Shown here piece after piece: positions 1 to 13,500 of a stretch of 64,000 nucleotides of DNA; the stretch's first letter is position 1; each line of letters opens with the position of its first letter. The stretch is from Puffinus mauretanicus. Taxonomy: Eukaryota > Chordata > Aves > Procellariiformes > Procellariidae. The translations under genes were made by a program, and so were the position numbers. Where the stretch lies: assembly GCA_023333565.1 (NCBI GenBank), contig JAJKFH010003493.1:1612001-1676000 (forward strand). The letters run 5' to 3'. The notes beneath the pieces were generated by a model. That model did not search any database and was not told the origin of the DNA. It saw only the letters and a program-made list of their open reading frames with translations.

Positions 1-3000
1 GGAGCAGTGAGATTGCATAAAACAGGATCACTCCATTTCTAGTTCATCATCCTATCCAAACATCTTCAACATTCCTATATTATTTTCTAGGTGTTTGCAC
101 CACCTACGTTAATAAAGATGATTATGTCACAGTCAGCAAGCAAAAAACAATGTCTCCAGGAGGAATGGTTTCTTATGAATGGAAAATGTTTAATACATAT
201 ACATCCATCCCAGGGGTCCAACACCTTTCAGGAAGAGCTTGTAATTGGTTTCATTCAGTAAAGCCTTTGGGATCTCTATTAAATTAGTTTTAGTGGGTAG
301 GCTCTGTCAATCCAACAGTTTCCCTAAAGTAAAATTTTTAACCCCTCCATTGCTCTTAAAGGGATTTGAGTATTTAAAAAAAGAGAGCGAGAAAAAGGAT
401 ATAACCCATGCCATTTAAATAAATGTCAGCTGACTTGGCCTACACTGTGGGGATGATTCTTTTCAGAAGGCTACTTTGCAAATTTCAGAACCTAATTTCA
501 TGACGTCATGTTTGGAAATATTTCTGTAAAATTTTGTATGCTATCCCTCACCATCCATAGTTGATCTGTAGTCAAATCCCTCCTTAGCTGCTCTTGACTG
601 AAAGTCCATTTGATCTCATGCCTGTCCAGCAACGTAAATGCTGCTATGAAAGGGCATGGCATGGGGCTTGCTCTAAGCTCTTGATGAGTTACTGCTTTTG
701 GAAGACAATGTATCTGAGATGTGTTTTAAGCTCACGATTTTGTTTTTCCAACACTTCAGTAATAGTCTGCCATGGTCTCTAGGCAGAGATTTGGGCAAGC
801 CTGGCTCTGATCCAGAGGAGTCTGTCTCTGAGCTGAAAAATTCCCTTGTGTGGCATTCACAGCTTAAACTCTTTCTGACATAGCTCAGCCCAAACTCCAG
901 CCCTCTTTGGATAAGAGCCTATGTGTGCCTTGCTGCCCCGCCAGCATGGTCCAAGCTGGCAAGAGCATGTTGTAGCCCAATCTGCCAGCAAATATCCTGA
1001 GTTAAGCAAAGCATGGCTGCTCCAAGCCAAGGCTGGGCTACAACCAGCAGCAAGGAAAGAAAGAGCAGGGGTAACAGGGCTCAGTGGGATTATGCCTGCT
1101 TTCAAATCCTGGCCTCTGTGAGGACTACATAGCTATTCTTGTTGGAACCAGAATTTTCTCTTAACATAGAAAAAGGACAAGAAGCAGTTGGTACTGTGTT
1201 TGTTACCCAGCAACAACATTGCAGTGGGGACTCTAAGCCTTTGTCCGCTATCAAGCTAGAAGTCCTTCACCAGCTAGACACTGAAACAATGCTGATCTCT
1301 ATTGTACCCAGACACAGCAGACAACTTTAGATAAATGAATTAATGTTTCAAAATAGATGCAGTACTTTACATTCTTGCATTTAGTCCGTCCAGCTGAAGT
1401 CAGTGGAAGCTGAATTAGCTCATACACTTTCAACTGACTCATCACGCATGTATTTGCTCCATGAAGTACATCTCCTACTGCTCTATTCCACGGAGGCACA
1501 GCGCAATGAGGGCAGTACTCAGAAAAGAAGGCAGGTGTCCAAACTTCCCATGCTCTTTTCTCACTACCAAATATATCTGGGCTAGGATCTTGCCCATGCA
1601 AGTTACTGCAGTGTCACTGATTGCAGCTGATCTATGTTGAGTTACCCAAGACTAAGATATATGGAACCTCAGGATAAATGAGCAATTGTCTGCATGTAAT
1701 TTTTAATTGAAGTGTTAATGTAATCTCCTATGCAGCAGACAACATTTAAATCAGATTTTCTTCAAATTTGCTGTTGCTGGAAACATATACACAAAAAAAA
1801 CCCCACAAATAAGATCTTGAATCTTAACTCAGATGGGAAAATTCACAGACCGTTCTCTTTAATTAATTTAAACATCACTAATTTAAACCACTAAGCTCTC
1901 CTGAGTAATTCCGGTAACAACACTTAAAAATAACGCTCCTGTGAAAAGCTCTGCTAATTCAGAAAATGATCAGAATTCATGTTGCTCATTTCACAAAGAA
2001 GAGAGAAGATTTTCTCTGTTGTGGCACATGCAGGAAGTTCTAGTCTTTTAGCAAACAAGATCAAAAATGAGATCATTAATACTGGCTGAAACAAATGAGA
2101 TTTTTGTATTTAAATATTGAATAGTAGGTCTTATGAGAGCCTGAAGGGGAAAAGAAAAAACAAAGCAAAAATTATGTATACCCACAATGGGAGGGAAAAC
2201 TATCCTTCATGATACTAGTAGACAACTAGTTAAGTAACAACCACTTTCACATTTTATCATTGCTATAAATACTTGTCTAGTTTTGATTAAATTGATGTCA
2301 CAATGGCCAAAATTCTCTTCCCATCATGACAAGCAGCTGCTAGTCAACTTGCATTTTTAGTTTCTTCCTCAAATTTCTCACAGATGAGCTTCTAGGCTGC
2401 TCTGATTTAATCGTACACACTGTAAATGCCTCTGGCTTTGGTCAGAAGTGTTTTTTAATTTGCTGAATTTTTTTATTTCCTATCAAATGCTATTGTGTGG
2501 CTATACTTCAGTGACCCCCTACAGGAGTACAGTTTCTGCAAGAGCAATGCCATACAAAGGGGAGCTAAAACATTACAAATTTTTCCTGCAGTGACTGATG
2601 AGATATGGAAAGCAGATCTGTCAACAGAAGTCTGTACTCTTTTGCCTTTACATGAGTTCAGCATATCCAGTGCAACTGAGTTGGTGATGCTTTGGATTCT
2701 CTTATCAAGGGTCTGTTGTTCTTCCCAGAGAATAATTCAATTTTGTTAGTGCATTGGCGAGAGCCATTCATACAAGGAGCCAGCCTGTAGGCGTGTATAA
2801 TTACATGGTCTTGGCTGACTGTCAATGGTATTTGTTTGTGAGATGAAATATATACATTTATGTCTGTAAGAAGGGTTGGTCTATAAGTGAACTTAATAAA
2901 TGCAACTAGCTAGTTACGTGACATTTCAGCTGCACACACTCAAAACACTAAGTATGCTATCAAAATATTCCTTATCTAGATTCATAGTAAAAAGTTAAAT

Positions 3001-4308
3001 CCTTTGTTTCACAAGTTAGTTTTCTACGAAACAAGAAAGTACATAAAAATAACACATGCAGCATTGTAATTACGTGTTGCCCATTATGACCATGCAAACT
3101 CAACCAAGCACAGGTAGGGTCCTGCCTTCTTGGATGATGCTCATTTTTGCCCCTGGTCTTTTGGGGGTTGGTAAAATGGAGTTATTAATCAGTTTTACTT
3201 AGAGTTTATCACCACCACAACCATGATTAGACCTGTCCATTTATTCTCTATTTCTGTTCATGGGCTCCTGGTGTTTATTAGCAACCTTGAAAGAGCCTAG
3301 ACTACACAGTGGCGTGAGTATCACAGACAGGAAGAAAGTATGTGGGGTTCCGAAGGGAAGAGCAAGATGGCTAATTTTAGATATCTCTGTCATTAAACAT
3401 GTAAATATTATATACAGGCTACGTGTCTGGCATTTCTTCCATAACTTACAAATCAAAAGAAAATTCTGACCTTTATTTGTTTCTCTAGAAATCAGCAAGA
3501 GGTCATAAAGGCATGTGTGTGTGCATGTGGCACTTTCTTTTTTTAATCTGTGTTGAAATCTATGTAGCGTTGAAAATACAGCATTTGGAAAGCCAAGGAG
3601 GTTTGGGGTTGTTATTGTCTTAACATATTGCAGTATTCCTTTCGCTTTCTTTGTTTACTTCTAGAATTGATTTTTGTTTTGCTTTTCTTTCTGATATCAA
3701 TTAAAAAAGTAGATGCTATGGAAGAAGCAAGATAAACAGGAAGAACGCTGATCTTTTTCCTCATTTAGACAATGGAGATTACATTTCTATTGGTTTGCAT
3801 TTGAGATGTGTTGGTTTTCAAGTGCTTCTTAGAGCAAAAAAAAAAACCTAAAAAGTAAATATCTTTCCAAAGCACTTTCTTGCAAATTGGATTTCTACAT
3901 TAAACTTAGACTCAAGTATCAGAAAGAAAATGTAATATAAAAAGATTTCTCTTTTAAGTATGTTTATACTTAGATCTTGCCAGGAACTTCAGTCCAATTA
4001 AACAAATTCTGACAGTAGATTCTCCGTTGACTTAGACTGATGTTGATCTATTGCCTTTTATTTAAAGAAAAACCAACTGAGATGCTGGAAAGATGAATAG
4101 TATATCCTTGCCTTGTTGTATTAGAGTATATGTGACTAAGCACTCACAGAGTACATTTAGATATTAATTTTTGGAAGGATTATCTAGAACCTAGCCTTTC
4201 CTGGTTTGCACCTGATTAATTCCAAGGCTGAATACAGAAATGCTTTCTTAGGCAAAACTCTCCTTAACATTTTCACTAAGTCCTGAGATAGTATTTAAGA
4301 GTTTGAAT
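1..4308. other. Non-coding AT-rich stretch, no gene seen
   Basis: All six frames are broken by frequent stops; the longest frames here are about 60-100 codons and have no coding look. I see no repeat family that I can name. Short A or T runs occur (for example near 1792 and 3837). The only discrete motif worth listing is the CRE-like palindrome at 501-508. Confidence 0.7.
501..508. promoter_or_regulatory. CRE-like palindrome TGACGTCA
   Basis: A perfect 8-bp TGACGTCA, the consensus full CREB/ATF binding site, sits in otherwise CpG-poor DNA. The motif is seen directly. That it is used is inference: no gene start, TATA box or GC-rich promoter is visible nearby, and an 8-mer is expected by chance about once per 64 kb. 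Confidence 0.2.
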
Positions 4309-4550
4309 CCAGATTTGCAAAAGCATTTAGATACTTAAAGATGCAAATAGGCATCAAATAGGATTTGCAAAAAAGCCTACACAGGATCTGGGGCTCATTC
4401 CCTTTGAGTAGTAATGGGTGTTAGGCATCAAACAGACCTGGTGATTTGGAAATCCCATTGGGCACTTCCATGCAACGTTAGGTGCCTAATGGTCTTCAGA
4501 GTTTTTACTGTCAGCCTTCCATCTGGAATTACTTTAAAATCTGGCTCTTA
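4309..4550. mobile_element. Ancient palindromic MITE relic (non-autonomous DNA transposon)
   Basis: The left half begins CCAGATTTGCAAAAGCATTT and runs through 'taaagatgcaaataggcatc' and 'aggatttgcaaaa'. The right half carries 'gttaggcatcaaa', 'aaatcccattgggcac', 'ttaggtgcctaatg' and ends near 'aaaatctggctct'. The right half is a degraded reverse complement of the left. This is the layout of the old amniote palindromic MITEs built around TTAGGTGCCTAA and CCAGATTTTCAAA motifs, common in reptile and bird genomes. The family match is from memory of these motifs, not a search. No transposase is present, as expected for a MITE. Divergence between the arms suggests great age. The ends are approximate to about 10 bp. 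Confidence 0.55.
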
Positions 4551-7500
4551 GATTAAGAGAGAAGAAAGAGCAAGTTGTAGTTTTATATTAACAGATAAAA
4601 GAAATGAACATGTAAAATAAAAAAAAAATTAGATGTGCCAACCTGTAAATATCTGCTATGGAAGTTCTGGATGTTCACTTTTTAAAATTCTATGCAAGCA
4701 TATCTCATGAGTTATGAGGCCAGGAGGGTGTAATATATAACTAACAGAGAACAGATTACTTACCTTTACAAGGCTGTTTATAAGAACACACCTGATTCGT
4801 CTTGGCATTTGAAATACATTTCTAGCATGAGCTCCTTTTTCATTGCAAGCCGAGTACAACTATGTGAACTATTACATTTTTCTCCTGCCAAAATCCAGAG
4901 AAATGAAATTGCTGCCTTGAGCCATGTTTTGAACTACTAACCACTGTCACTTGAACCACGCAAAGCTTTCAAACTTACACTGCAAGACTTCTCCAGAAGC
5001 TACAATATCCCCCTCCAAGCCTCTGAGTCAGCTGCTGATGGGAACAGACTTTTTTCAGATTGCCCCACAAGGTATTTACCTTTGAAGTCAATCACTGCTG
5101 AGTTCATTGTGTGTCGATCTTACCTGAGTACAACAGTAGGTGCCTAATAAGTATTTACAAGAAATGCTAGTGTGCCTAAAACGTTAGTGTACCATGACCA
5201 TGCATGTGAAACAGCCCTGAGCGTGAAGACCTGACGGATGAATCTTGCTGTGTCCCTGTGCAATGAGATAAACAAATCTTTGCCTTTCAGGTTTTGTAAT
5301 CAAACAAATAAAACCAAGAGAGATTTCTTTTGTTCTGTAATTGTATGTGTGTCAGTGCCGTGCCTTTCCCAGTTCATTTGTTGTGATTTATATTTTCAGA
5401 AAGCGTATGGTTGTGCTGCATGAGAAATGTCTCTGTTGAATCGAATTCTCTGACTGCAGTAACTCTAGATGAGCTCAGTGTCTTAATCTGATTATGATTT
5501 CTTGTTTTTCTAAAACCACTGTGTACGGTGGCTGCGTTACTTACAGTAATCATCCTCATCCTGCAAATTCTTCACTGCGTGGGAATTGCCAGAAAAGATT
5601 TTTTTCTTGTATGTAATAAACCAAAATAATACACTACAGGCAAGTTTCTATTTAAAGATTGTGCCATAGGTCAAACTCTGCTTTAGTTGTATAAATTCAG
5701 ATAAAGCATCAAGAAGTTCAAAAGGAACAAGAAGATTTTCTAAAACTTCAGCAAGACTCCTGTAAGCACTGACATTAATACACCAAAATATGACTGAATA
5801 CCCAAGGTGGCTGGAAGACCACTGTTTTTATCTGCAGATCTCTCTGGTGAAGGAAGGACATCCACGGAGGAAGTGAGAAAAGCAGAGTACAAGGATTGAA
5901 GGACTGGAGGTGGCCTGAGTTCTTTGGCTGGGAAACTAGCAAAGCTGGGCTCTGGGAAAGTATACACTAACTGCAGTGTTAACACTAAATGCCAGCAGGA
6001 AATGGCCAGCAGACAGTACTTGTGTAGCAGACCAGGGAAAAAAACCTAAACTCATGTGTGGCCACAAATGCGTCAGCAGCCCTGTGCCTTTTGTACTAGG
6101 GGATTCGTCACCATCTGAAATCAGAAGCCTTCTCCAAAGTAACTAAACTGGGATTAAGGCCTTCAGGATTAGGGCAATAGTAGGCAATGTGTTAGAAGCA
6201 AAATATATCCCAAGAAAAGCACATGTTATACATGAATTTTCCCTACGGACTTCAAGAAGCAGGAGATGTGAAAGAGCCAACAGATCAGACAGTCTGCTTC
6301 CCTCTGATGACAGGGACTGCTCTTCACCTGTCCTTCCCAGTGTTTGGTACTGGGCAGTCAGCCTTATTTTAAGCACATCAAGCAATGACACACTTAGCCT
6401 TTCCCTTGCAGGACTCCATTCCTAACCTTCCAGCCCTCTACAAAAGGAAAATGTTTAATATACATGACAAACTAATGCAGCATACGATTTTGGGAGTGTG
6501 CCATTTTGTTTCTCAAATTGGCAAGAATTACTTTTAAATTCAAAATAAAAAAAAAAGGAAGACCTTTCCAGTTTGAAGGCAATATTGTACCTAAGGGAAA
6601 ACTCATCTTATAGCCCAATACGACAAAGATACCTGCTGCCTGCCCCGGGTATTGAGTTGGAATTGGAATTTTCGAAGGTGATAGTAACAAAGTGACCCAG
6701 TTTGTACATTTAGCTTTAGCATCCTCATGTTGCTGAAAGTAAAGAAATTATGACTTCGGCAGCAGGAGGTTGGAGGCACAGCCCATTCTGTTGGGTAAAC
6801 TATGTTGGGAGATTTTTGGCTTAGCCGATGAGATCTTACATTCACCTTAATGGTATTCGTCAGGCTGGCTGTGTGGGTGGTGGGTTGGGGTTTCCTGAAT
6901 GGGAGGAAAAGGAACTGGGGCACAAAGAGAGCCCCTGAGAGGAGACTGGGAGATTACTGTCCAGACATGACAAAAGGGAGGAAGAAACAGCATGTTTATA
7001 ACCCTTGTCATGAGGAGAGTGGCTGATCCTGACCCAGCAGGGAAGAGCAGGGATACCTGAAGGCCTGGCATCAGGAGGATGTGCTATTGCAGCAAGTGCT
7101 GAAAATGGGGACAGAGAAGCACAGTCCACCAGCTTCGGGGGCTGCAGGGGGAACAAGGTCCTCTCAGATCTGCTTTACGCGAAACACTTTCTTGTTTCCC
7201 AGCAGTTCACTTCTGGTTTTGTACAGTTCACTCTGCACAGTCACCAGGGAACCACGTGCTGTGTACAGAAGCTCGCTTAGTGCACGCACACAGCAGTGCA
7301 AGCCTGGCAGTCTTGCCGTTTCCCATACAGCTACTGTTACAGGCTCCCAAAACACGTGAGTTATTTACTCATTATTGGCTGCCCAGTCCCAGGCATGGTG
7401 CTTTCCAAATAACACAAAGACACAAATCTCTCCCTACAGAACACAATCCAAAATAGGAAAGATCTCGTTGGAACAGTGGTAAGGGACACAAGATACAAGC

Positions 7501-10500
7501 AAAGGACTCAAGGCAATTAGCAGCGATCACCCTCTTAAAATACGTTTGCTACTGTTGTCATGACACAGCAACTTTCCATTCTCCCATTGCCTTCATATCA
7601 CATGACCATTCAGTTCAGCTGTTCCCCCCTTCCTTCTGCTGGAAATCCCAACTACGGTTTTCCAAAAAGCTCAGACAATGTTTTTATTTCTCATCCAGCT
7701 AAACACAAAAATTCTGCGGTAATAACATGTCTTTTCCAGGAAAGCTCATGTATAATATCAGCTGGATAAGAACTTCAGAACTCCTGTACAAGGCAGTCAT
7801 CTTAACTGTTTATGTGGCAATGGACTATCTAAAGGACTATCTATAAATTTCGTATTTGATTATATCTCTTTCTTATGAATGAACCTCTGAATAAGAGGAA
7901 AGCCTCTCCTTTTTACCCTTCAAGAGTTACTACATAGCGTGGCACGAGCAGGTGCCATCCCACACTGGCTGATGAGTGAACTGCCTGTCCATGGCTAATG
8001 TGTCGGGCAGTGCTCAGCATATTCACAGGGAACTGTCTCTTGGAAAAAGCTAATGGGCTTCACTGTCTGAAATATGACCATTTTCTCAGTAGTGGTAGAA
8101 AAATGTGCTGCAAAATATCTCAGTAAACAGACTGACCTATTCTCCTGGGCAAGATGCTGAGACTTGGCTAGTCAGATGTGTTAATAGATGAGCTGTATTC
8201 TCAGCGCTGATCCCAAGAAGAATACACAGAGCAAATGTCACTTTTACAGCCACTAATTGAACATGACTATGGCTGATAGCGCTTTCCTACCTCCTCTGCT
8301 TATCCTCAAAGACTATGTCCCGTTTGTTTATTGGAAATATTCATGCTTCCCCAAAGATTCACTGCATCTCTCTGCCAATGAGGCCTTGCATGTGGAGTTA
8401 TTATTCTGCATTTGCCTCTCACACTTGCCTGATCCAGCCATTTGAATCATCATGTTCATGCAGCATTTCTGCCAGCAGAGGAGGGAGTGCAAATCATGCC
8501 TAACTTTGCATTTGGTTATGCCACCCCTCAGGGTCATCAAAGCAACACCAGAGAGGTCTACATTCAAACTAGGTGACCCTAGGTAACTTTCAGTTTTGCA
8601 AATTCTTTCAAAGCAACAGAGAACTCTGGGTAAACTGTTGAACAAGTAGTGTTCACAAGGAGATGGACAGAAGGAAGGCAACAGCGAGGAAAAATAGCAT
8701 TGGTTTAAGTGAAACATGTTGGGAAAACATCCCTCCACAAGGCCTGATAACATGAGATGAGGATCTTCTGCACATTGGGTTATGACTTCCACATATTTTT
8801 GTACGTGGACCTGCCCAGACCCAAGCTCATGCGTCAAGACACCACTCAGCTCTCAGCACAACAGTGGCAGCCATCAGAACCACAGAAGTTAGTCCTAATC
8901 GAAGGTAGGCTGAAATTTAACACTCTAGTTTTAAAGTGCATTTCTAAAAGCAAAAGATAAAATTTGCTTCTAACTGCAGACAGCTTTTTTCTAGCCTGCT
9001 GGAAACTGCCTGACAACTATTCCTGTGAGGTTTTTGTACTGCAAGTAGCCCCAGAAACACCACATTTCAGCAAGATGGCTGCCACCAGCAATACGTCTGT
9101 AATGCCAACTGCAATTAAAACCCTGAAAAATAACATGCAGTATCTCACAGTTTATGAATAGCGATGAGTACGTTATTGCTCATAGACCCTTGAGCTCAGC
9201 ACAAACCTCAGGTAATTTTTCATTATCCTGCAATCCTCTGCACCTTCAAATCAATCACAGTTCTGCCATGGACTTCTAAAAAGGCAGGGTAAGATATCCC
9301 AGGACATGCAAAAACCCATCTGCTCTGAATGCACAACAAGGAAAGCACAGTTCGTGCTGTAGCAGCAGCACTAGAATAAAGCAACACAACCTAGATCAGT
9401 CCAGCTAAAACACACCCACTGTTGCATGATTTATAACAAAGCATTCTCAGTGGTACAGTTGGAAGAAATTAATTCTGGAAGGTAAGACACAGTCAAAGAA
9501 GCTGTTTTTCTGTTAAAAAAATTAAAAGGCTACAATTTCTCTCTTCCTGTTTTAAAAAAAGAAAAAAAGCCAGCTGGGAAGGGCATCCAAAGTTTCCCTT
9601 ATGCACAACAAAGCCAGCCACGGCCTTGCACATCTTCAGGCTGTATGAAGCAGCCACAGAGAAGTGGTAGTAGCACATGGCCAGATCCTTTTTACCAACT
9701 GGTAGCTGAGACCTGTCTCACTGAACAGGTCAAGATCCCTGTTACTTCTATATGAAAGTTACATATATGCATATAGAAGGACTAACTCAATGTACATATT
9801 CTTCCCAGTATGTCTTGAACAGCGTGTTACTCTGTAAATACCTATACTCAGAGGGATGGCTTCAGGCCCTGCTAAGGCTATGCTGTAGTATCAGGGGCTC
9901 AATAGCTGTGTGGTGAGACCAGGGTGGTGCAGGGCACCTCGCCAGGTGGTTGAGCATCTTCTGCCCATCTTCTGGGGGATTCCCACAAGCACACCCACAG
10001 CATCCTGGAAGAGATGCCACAGGGCTACCGCAAACAGGGAGTGCAATATCCTGGCAGCAATGGATGAAATCCTGACTCCCCTTCGTGATGTTGCATTCCT
10101 TAATTTCCCTGTAGCCAGAGTTTTCATGGGTGACTTTGCTAGATCACAGGAAGGATCAAATGCCACCTCTCTCTAAAACAGCCTCCAAAGGCAGTTCAAT
10201 GTACATGGGTAAAAACAATAGAATGATGTAACTCCGTCAGTCTGCTGTTTGGCCTTCAGCTTGTAACTACTGCTGGCACCCTACCAGGCTGTGTGTGCAC
10301 ACAGTCCTCGAGCCTCCAGCCCCAGCTCAGAGGTGACCACAGCGCTGGCCTCCCTCTGTGACCACCCCTTGGCTGCCACCTCCATCTCTCTGTCCTCACT
10401 CACACACAGCTGCTTCTGCTTGCACGCCTCAGGCAATGGTTCCTTCCCTTCCTTCTGCTCAGAGGATTAGCAAATCAAGCTGGATACTAACCCAGGAGGC

Positions 10501-13500
10501 AAGATAGTGCCCCATAAAGAGCCGACAGTGCATGACAGTCCGCTGCACTGTGTCCCAGCTATGTACTCAGCGACCCCGGGTCTGAAACAACACAGAAGGC
10601 ATCGAGCCCAATGCCCCTGGTATCTGACTTGGATCCATGCAAACAAATGATTAACAGCTATTCAGAAAAACCCACTTGAACCATACAAAATGTTTTAGCT
10701 CTGAATTTCTGTAAAAGGGAGTGTTAAACACTCGCATTTGTACCTTTTATTGCAAAGCCTCAGTTCACCGCTTCAAGTCGAAGTTATGGGCAGAGATATG
10801 CTATGTAGGACCACAAAACATGGATATTTTGGGATTCAGTTTGCTTGGGTACTATGGGATGGACATTTTAGCAGATGTAGTGCATAGCAGGTAATACTGC
10901 TGGTCTTTCTTTCCACCCACAAGATGTTTAGCTCCAGCAGCAGCAATACCTACTTCAGGCTGCTGACCAGCTGTAATAAGATGGATGCATATCTCAGGAA
11001 GAACAAGGTGGTCTCTGAAAGTCTCCTCTTTCTGAGACTGCCTCTGGACCTGGTAACTATTACAGCTAGTAAAACTGAAATACAGAAGGCATTTGTGGTA
11101 CTAAAAGGCTATTAGATTAATGGCTTCAGAGGAACAGTTTGACAGAGGGGAAAATTTAACAGTCATTGTTTGGATTTATTAAAGAAGGGAAGGTCTAGGA
11201 CTAATTCTCTAAGGAGTTAACATCTCTCAGGGCCAGAGATGCTTCTCCTGCTGCTTGCAGAGACCCATTAGAGACTGCAGCATGGATGAGAGGTACAAAC
11301 CCTGCTCTGGGTCTCAGGCTAGAGGAGGAAGGAAAGCCATGGGGCAGTGGGAGAGAGCAGATGGGGATGACAGCTTTTTCTGCAGCTGAATTACCCGGGT
11401 TTTGAGGTATTGTCAAACCCTGATGGTGGTGAGAGTGTCTCCAGTCCATTACAGGCTGGACTGAGGCCACTAACTCATTTCATATGACCAACATAATGTG
11501 GACATCACATCTGGTTACATGAATAATATGATGACCAGAAGGAGCCTAAAGGTAAAAAGTTCGGTGACATTTTATTTTCTCTCTGAGTTCCTGGAAAAAT
11601 AAAATGGAACTAGGAAGCAAACATATGAATGAAAGAAATCCAAGTGGTATTTATGGATTTTTTTGCTAGGCAAATGCCATTACTAAAACAGACTCTCAAA
11701 TACATGAAATGCTCTTGGGCCTTCCCTATTCCCCCAGGACTGTCTGTTCATTGGTGTATCCCTGTGTGTGCTTACCTTGTTAAAACCACCCCAGCAGTGT
11801 GTTGTTGAGCTATGGAAAATGTAAGTCTATGGGAAGCATTCAGCTCTGACTCATTATCTGTGTCTAACCGCAGGATCATGAGCTCAGAAACGGAGAGCAA
11901 CTCTCGCATCAGCACAAGTAGCCTACAGCATTCTTTTCCTCAGCTATTTTGTCATGCAGCATACAGTTTTGTTTGATTTTTCATCCCAAACATGGTTACT
12001 GTAACACTATAATGTAACCTGGTTGCTCTTCTCCACATTTCTGCACAGAATTAATGAATGAGCGAGAGAGCATGGATAAGAGAGGCAGGCTCTTTGGCAA
12101 TGTCCTTGTTAAGCTGCTGGCAAATTGCCTTGCTCAGGAACAGCAGCTGAAAACAACCAAACACCAAGTCTCCGTCATGCTGCCTCAGGACTGCAGTGCT
12201 GTTGCTAGGGTTCCTGCTTGCAAAGTGCCATGGCTAAATAAAGTAGGTCAAGAAAATTACCATTATAATGCGACTCTCCTTGCTGTTCTCTAGCCTGCCC
12301 CCAACCTGGCCTTGCACCACTGTAAGATCTTCCTCATTGCTTGATCTTGCCTTCCTGCATGGTGGCCCATCTGCACAGAAATCGCAAGACATTCCGTTTC
12401 AGCCTAGCCTTCAGCCTGGTGGGAAAGACTCACAGCTTTAAAAAACAAAAGGGAGCTGTTGGGTGGAAGCCCCCAGGCCAAGGAGAGCCCACACTTCCCA
12501 GGTGAGCCCTGCAGGCTATTGCTCTCTCTTCCCCTTCTGTCAGACAGCTGCTCTCTGGTATAGATTCAGTACTGAAAGGATGGATTTAAGGATGGATGTA
12601 TTTAATGTGAAGCCCTGATTTAGATGTCTATTAAGATATACACCTGTCTTCCTGTTTCTCTTTGGCTGACCGAGCATCTCCTTCTTCACTCCCTGGGAGC
12701 ATTGAATATTTTCTGTGGAGCTGCCTGGTTTTGTTATACCATCCTCCAGAAAGACAAGCACATATTTCTGTGAGAATATACTCATTTAATGAGTTAAAAC
12801 TAAACATCTAACTAGGAGGCCCCAGATGCCACACATCTGCTCTATTACAGCCCTACTGGTACAAACTTGCTTTATAACTTAGGTCAATTTGCTTAGGGGC
12901 TGCCTGATGAATCAGGCAGGGTTCAGGCCAAGACAATGTACTCAAAAAGTACAAACCAAGAAGAGCCTCTGAAAGGCCCTGTTAGCCAGGAACAGGGCAG
13001 TTCCTCCTCTGCTCCCTCCTGGGAGTAGACTCGTTAGCTGGCCTATATCGTCATTGCGGTGTCTCTCAGTAGTCCAGACGGTAACAAGTATTTTGGAGAG
13101 CAAGGTGGAGAGTGGTGCCCAGGTTTGATTTTTTTCTGCTCTTCCCATTTTGAGAACAAAGATATGTTCTTTCTGCTCCTGCACTACTACTCAGGAAGAC
13201 TAAGATCGGGTTGTTTAGTCCATAGCACAACCCAGCCCTTAACCCTACCTTCCTAACCAGCCATGCCTGAGGATTGCTAAGCAAATGACCCAATCCATGA
13301 CATTAAGAAAGAAATTGCTTCTGTCTCCATTCTGTCACCAAAATGAAAATATTAATAGCTACTTACTTAATAACTATGAATTAGTTAATATTTGTACAGT
13401 GCTTACCTACCAAGAAGAGCTAGGAAGTGTTAAGGGTTTAATAAAAAATGCTAAATTGGAAAATTGCATTAAAATTAACTCCTATGAAAACAATAAGCCT

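Noticed and set aside
4764..4859. Minus segment ending at a perfect AAG/GTAAGT donor
   Set aside because: The acceptor side (TTCACATAG) is poor, and using the better upstream acceptor brings stops into the frame.
8328..8837. 169-codon minus frame, the longest outside the CR1
   Set aside because: It starts at TTG, is rich in Cys and Met, has no domain or splice context, and a frame of this size is plausible by chance among thousands in 64 kb.
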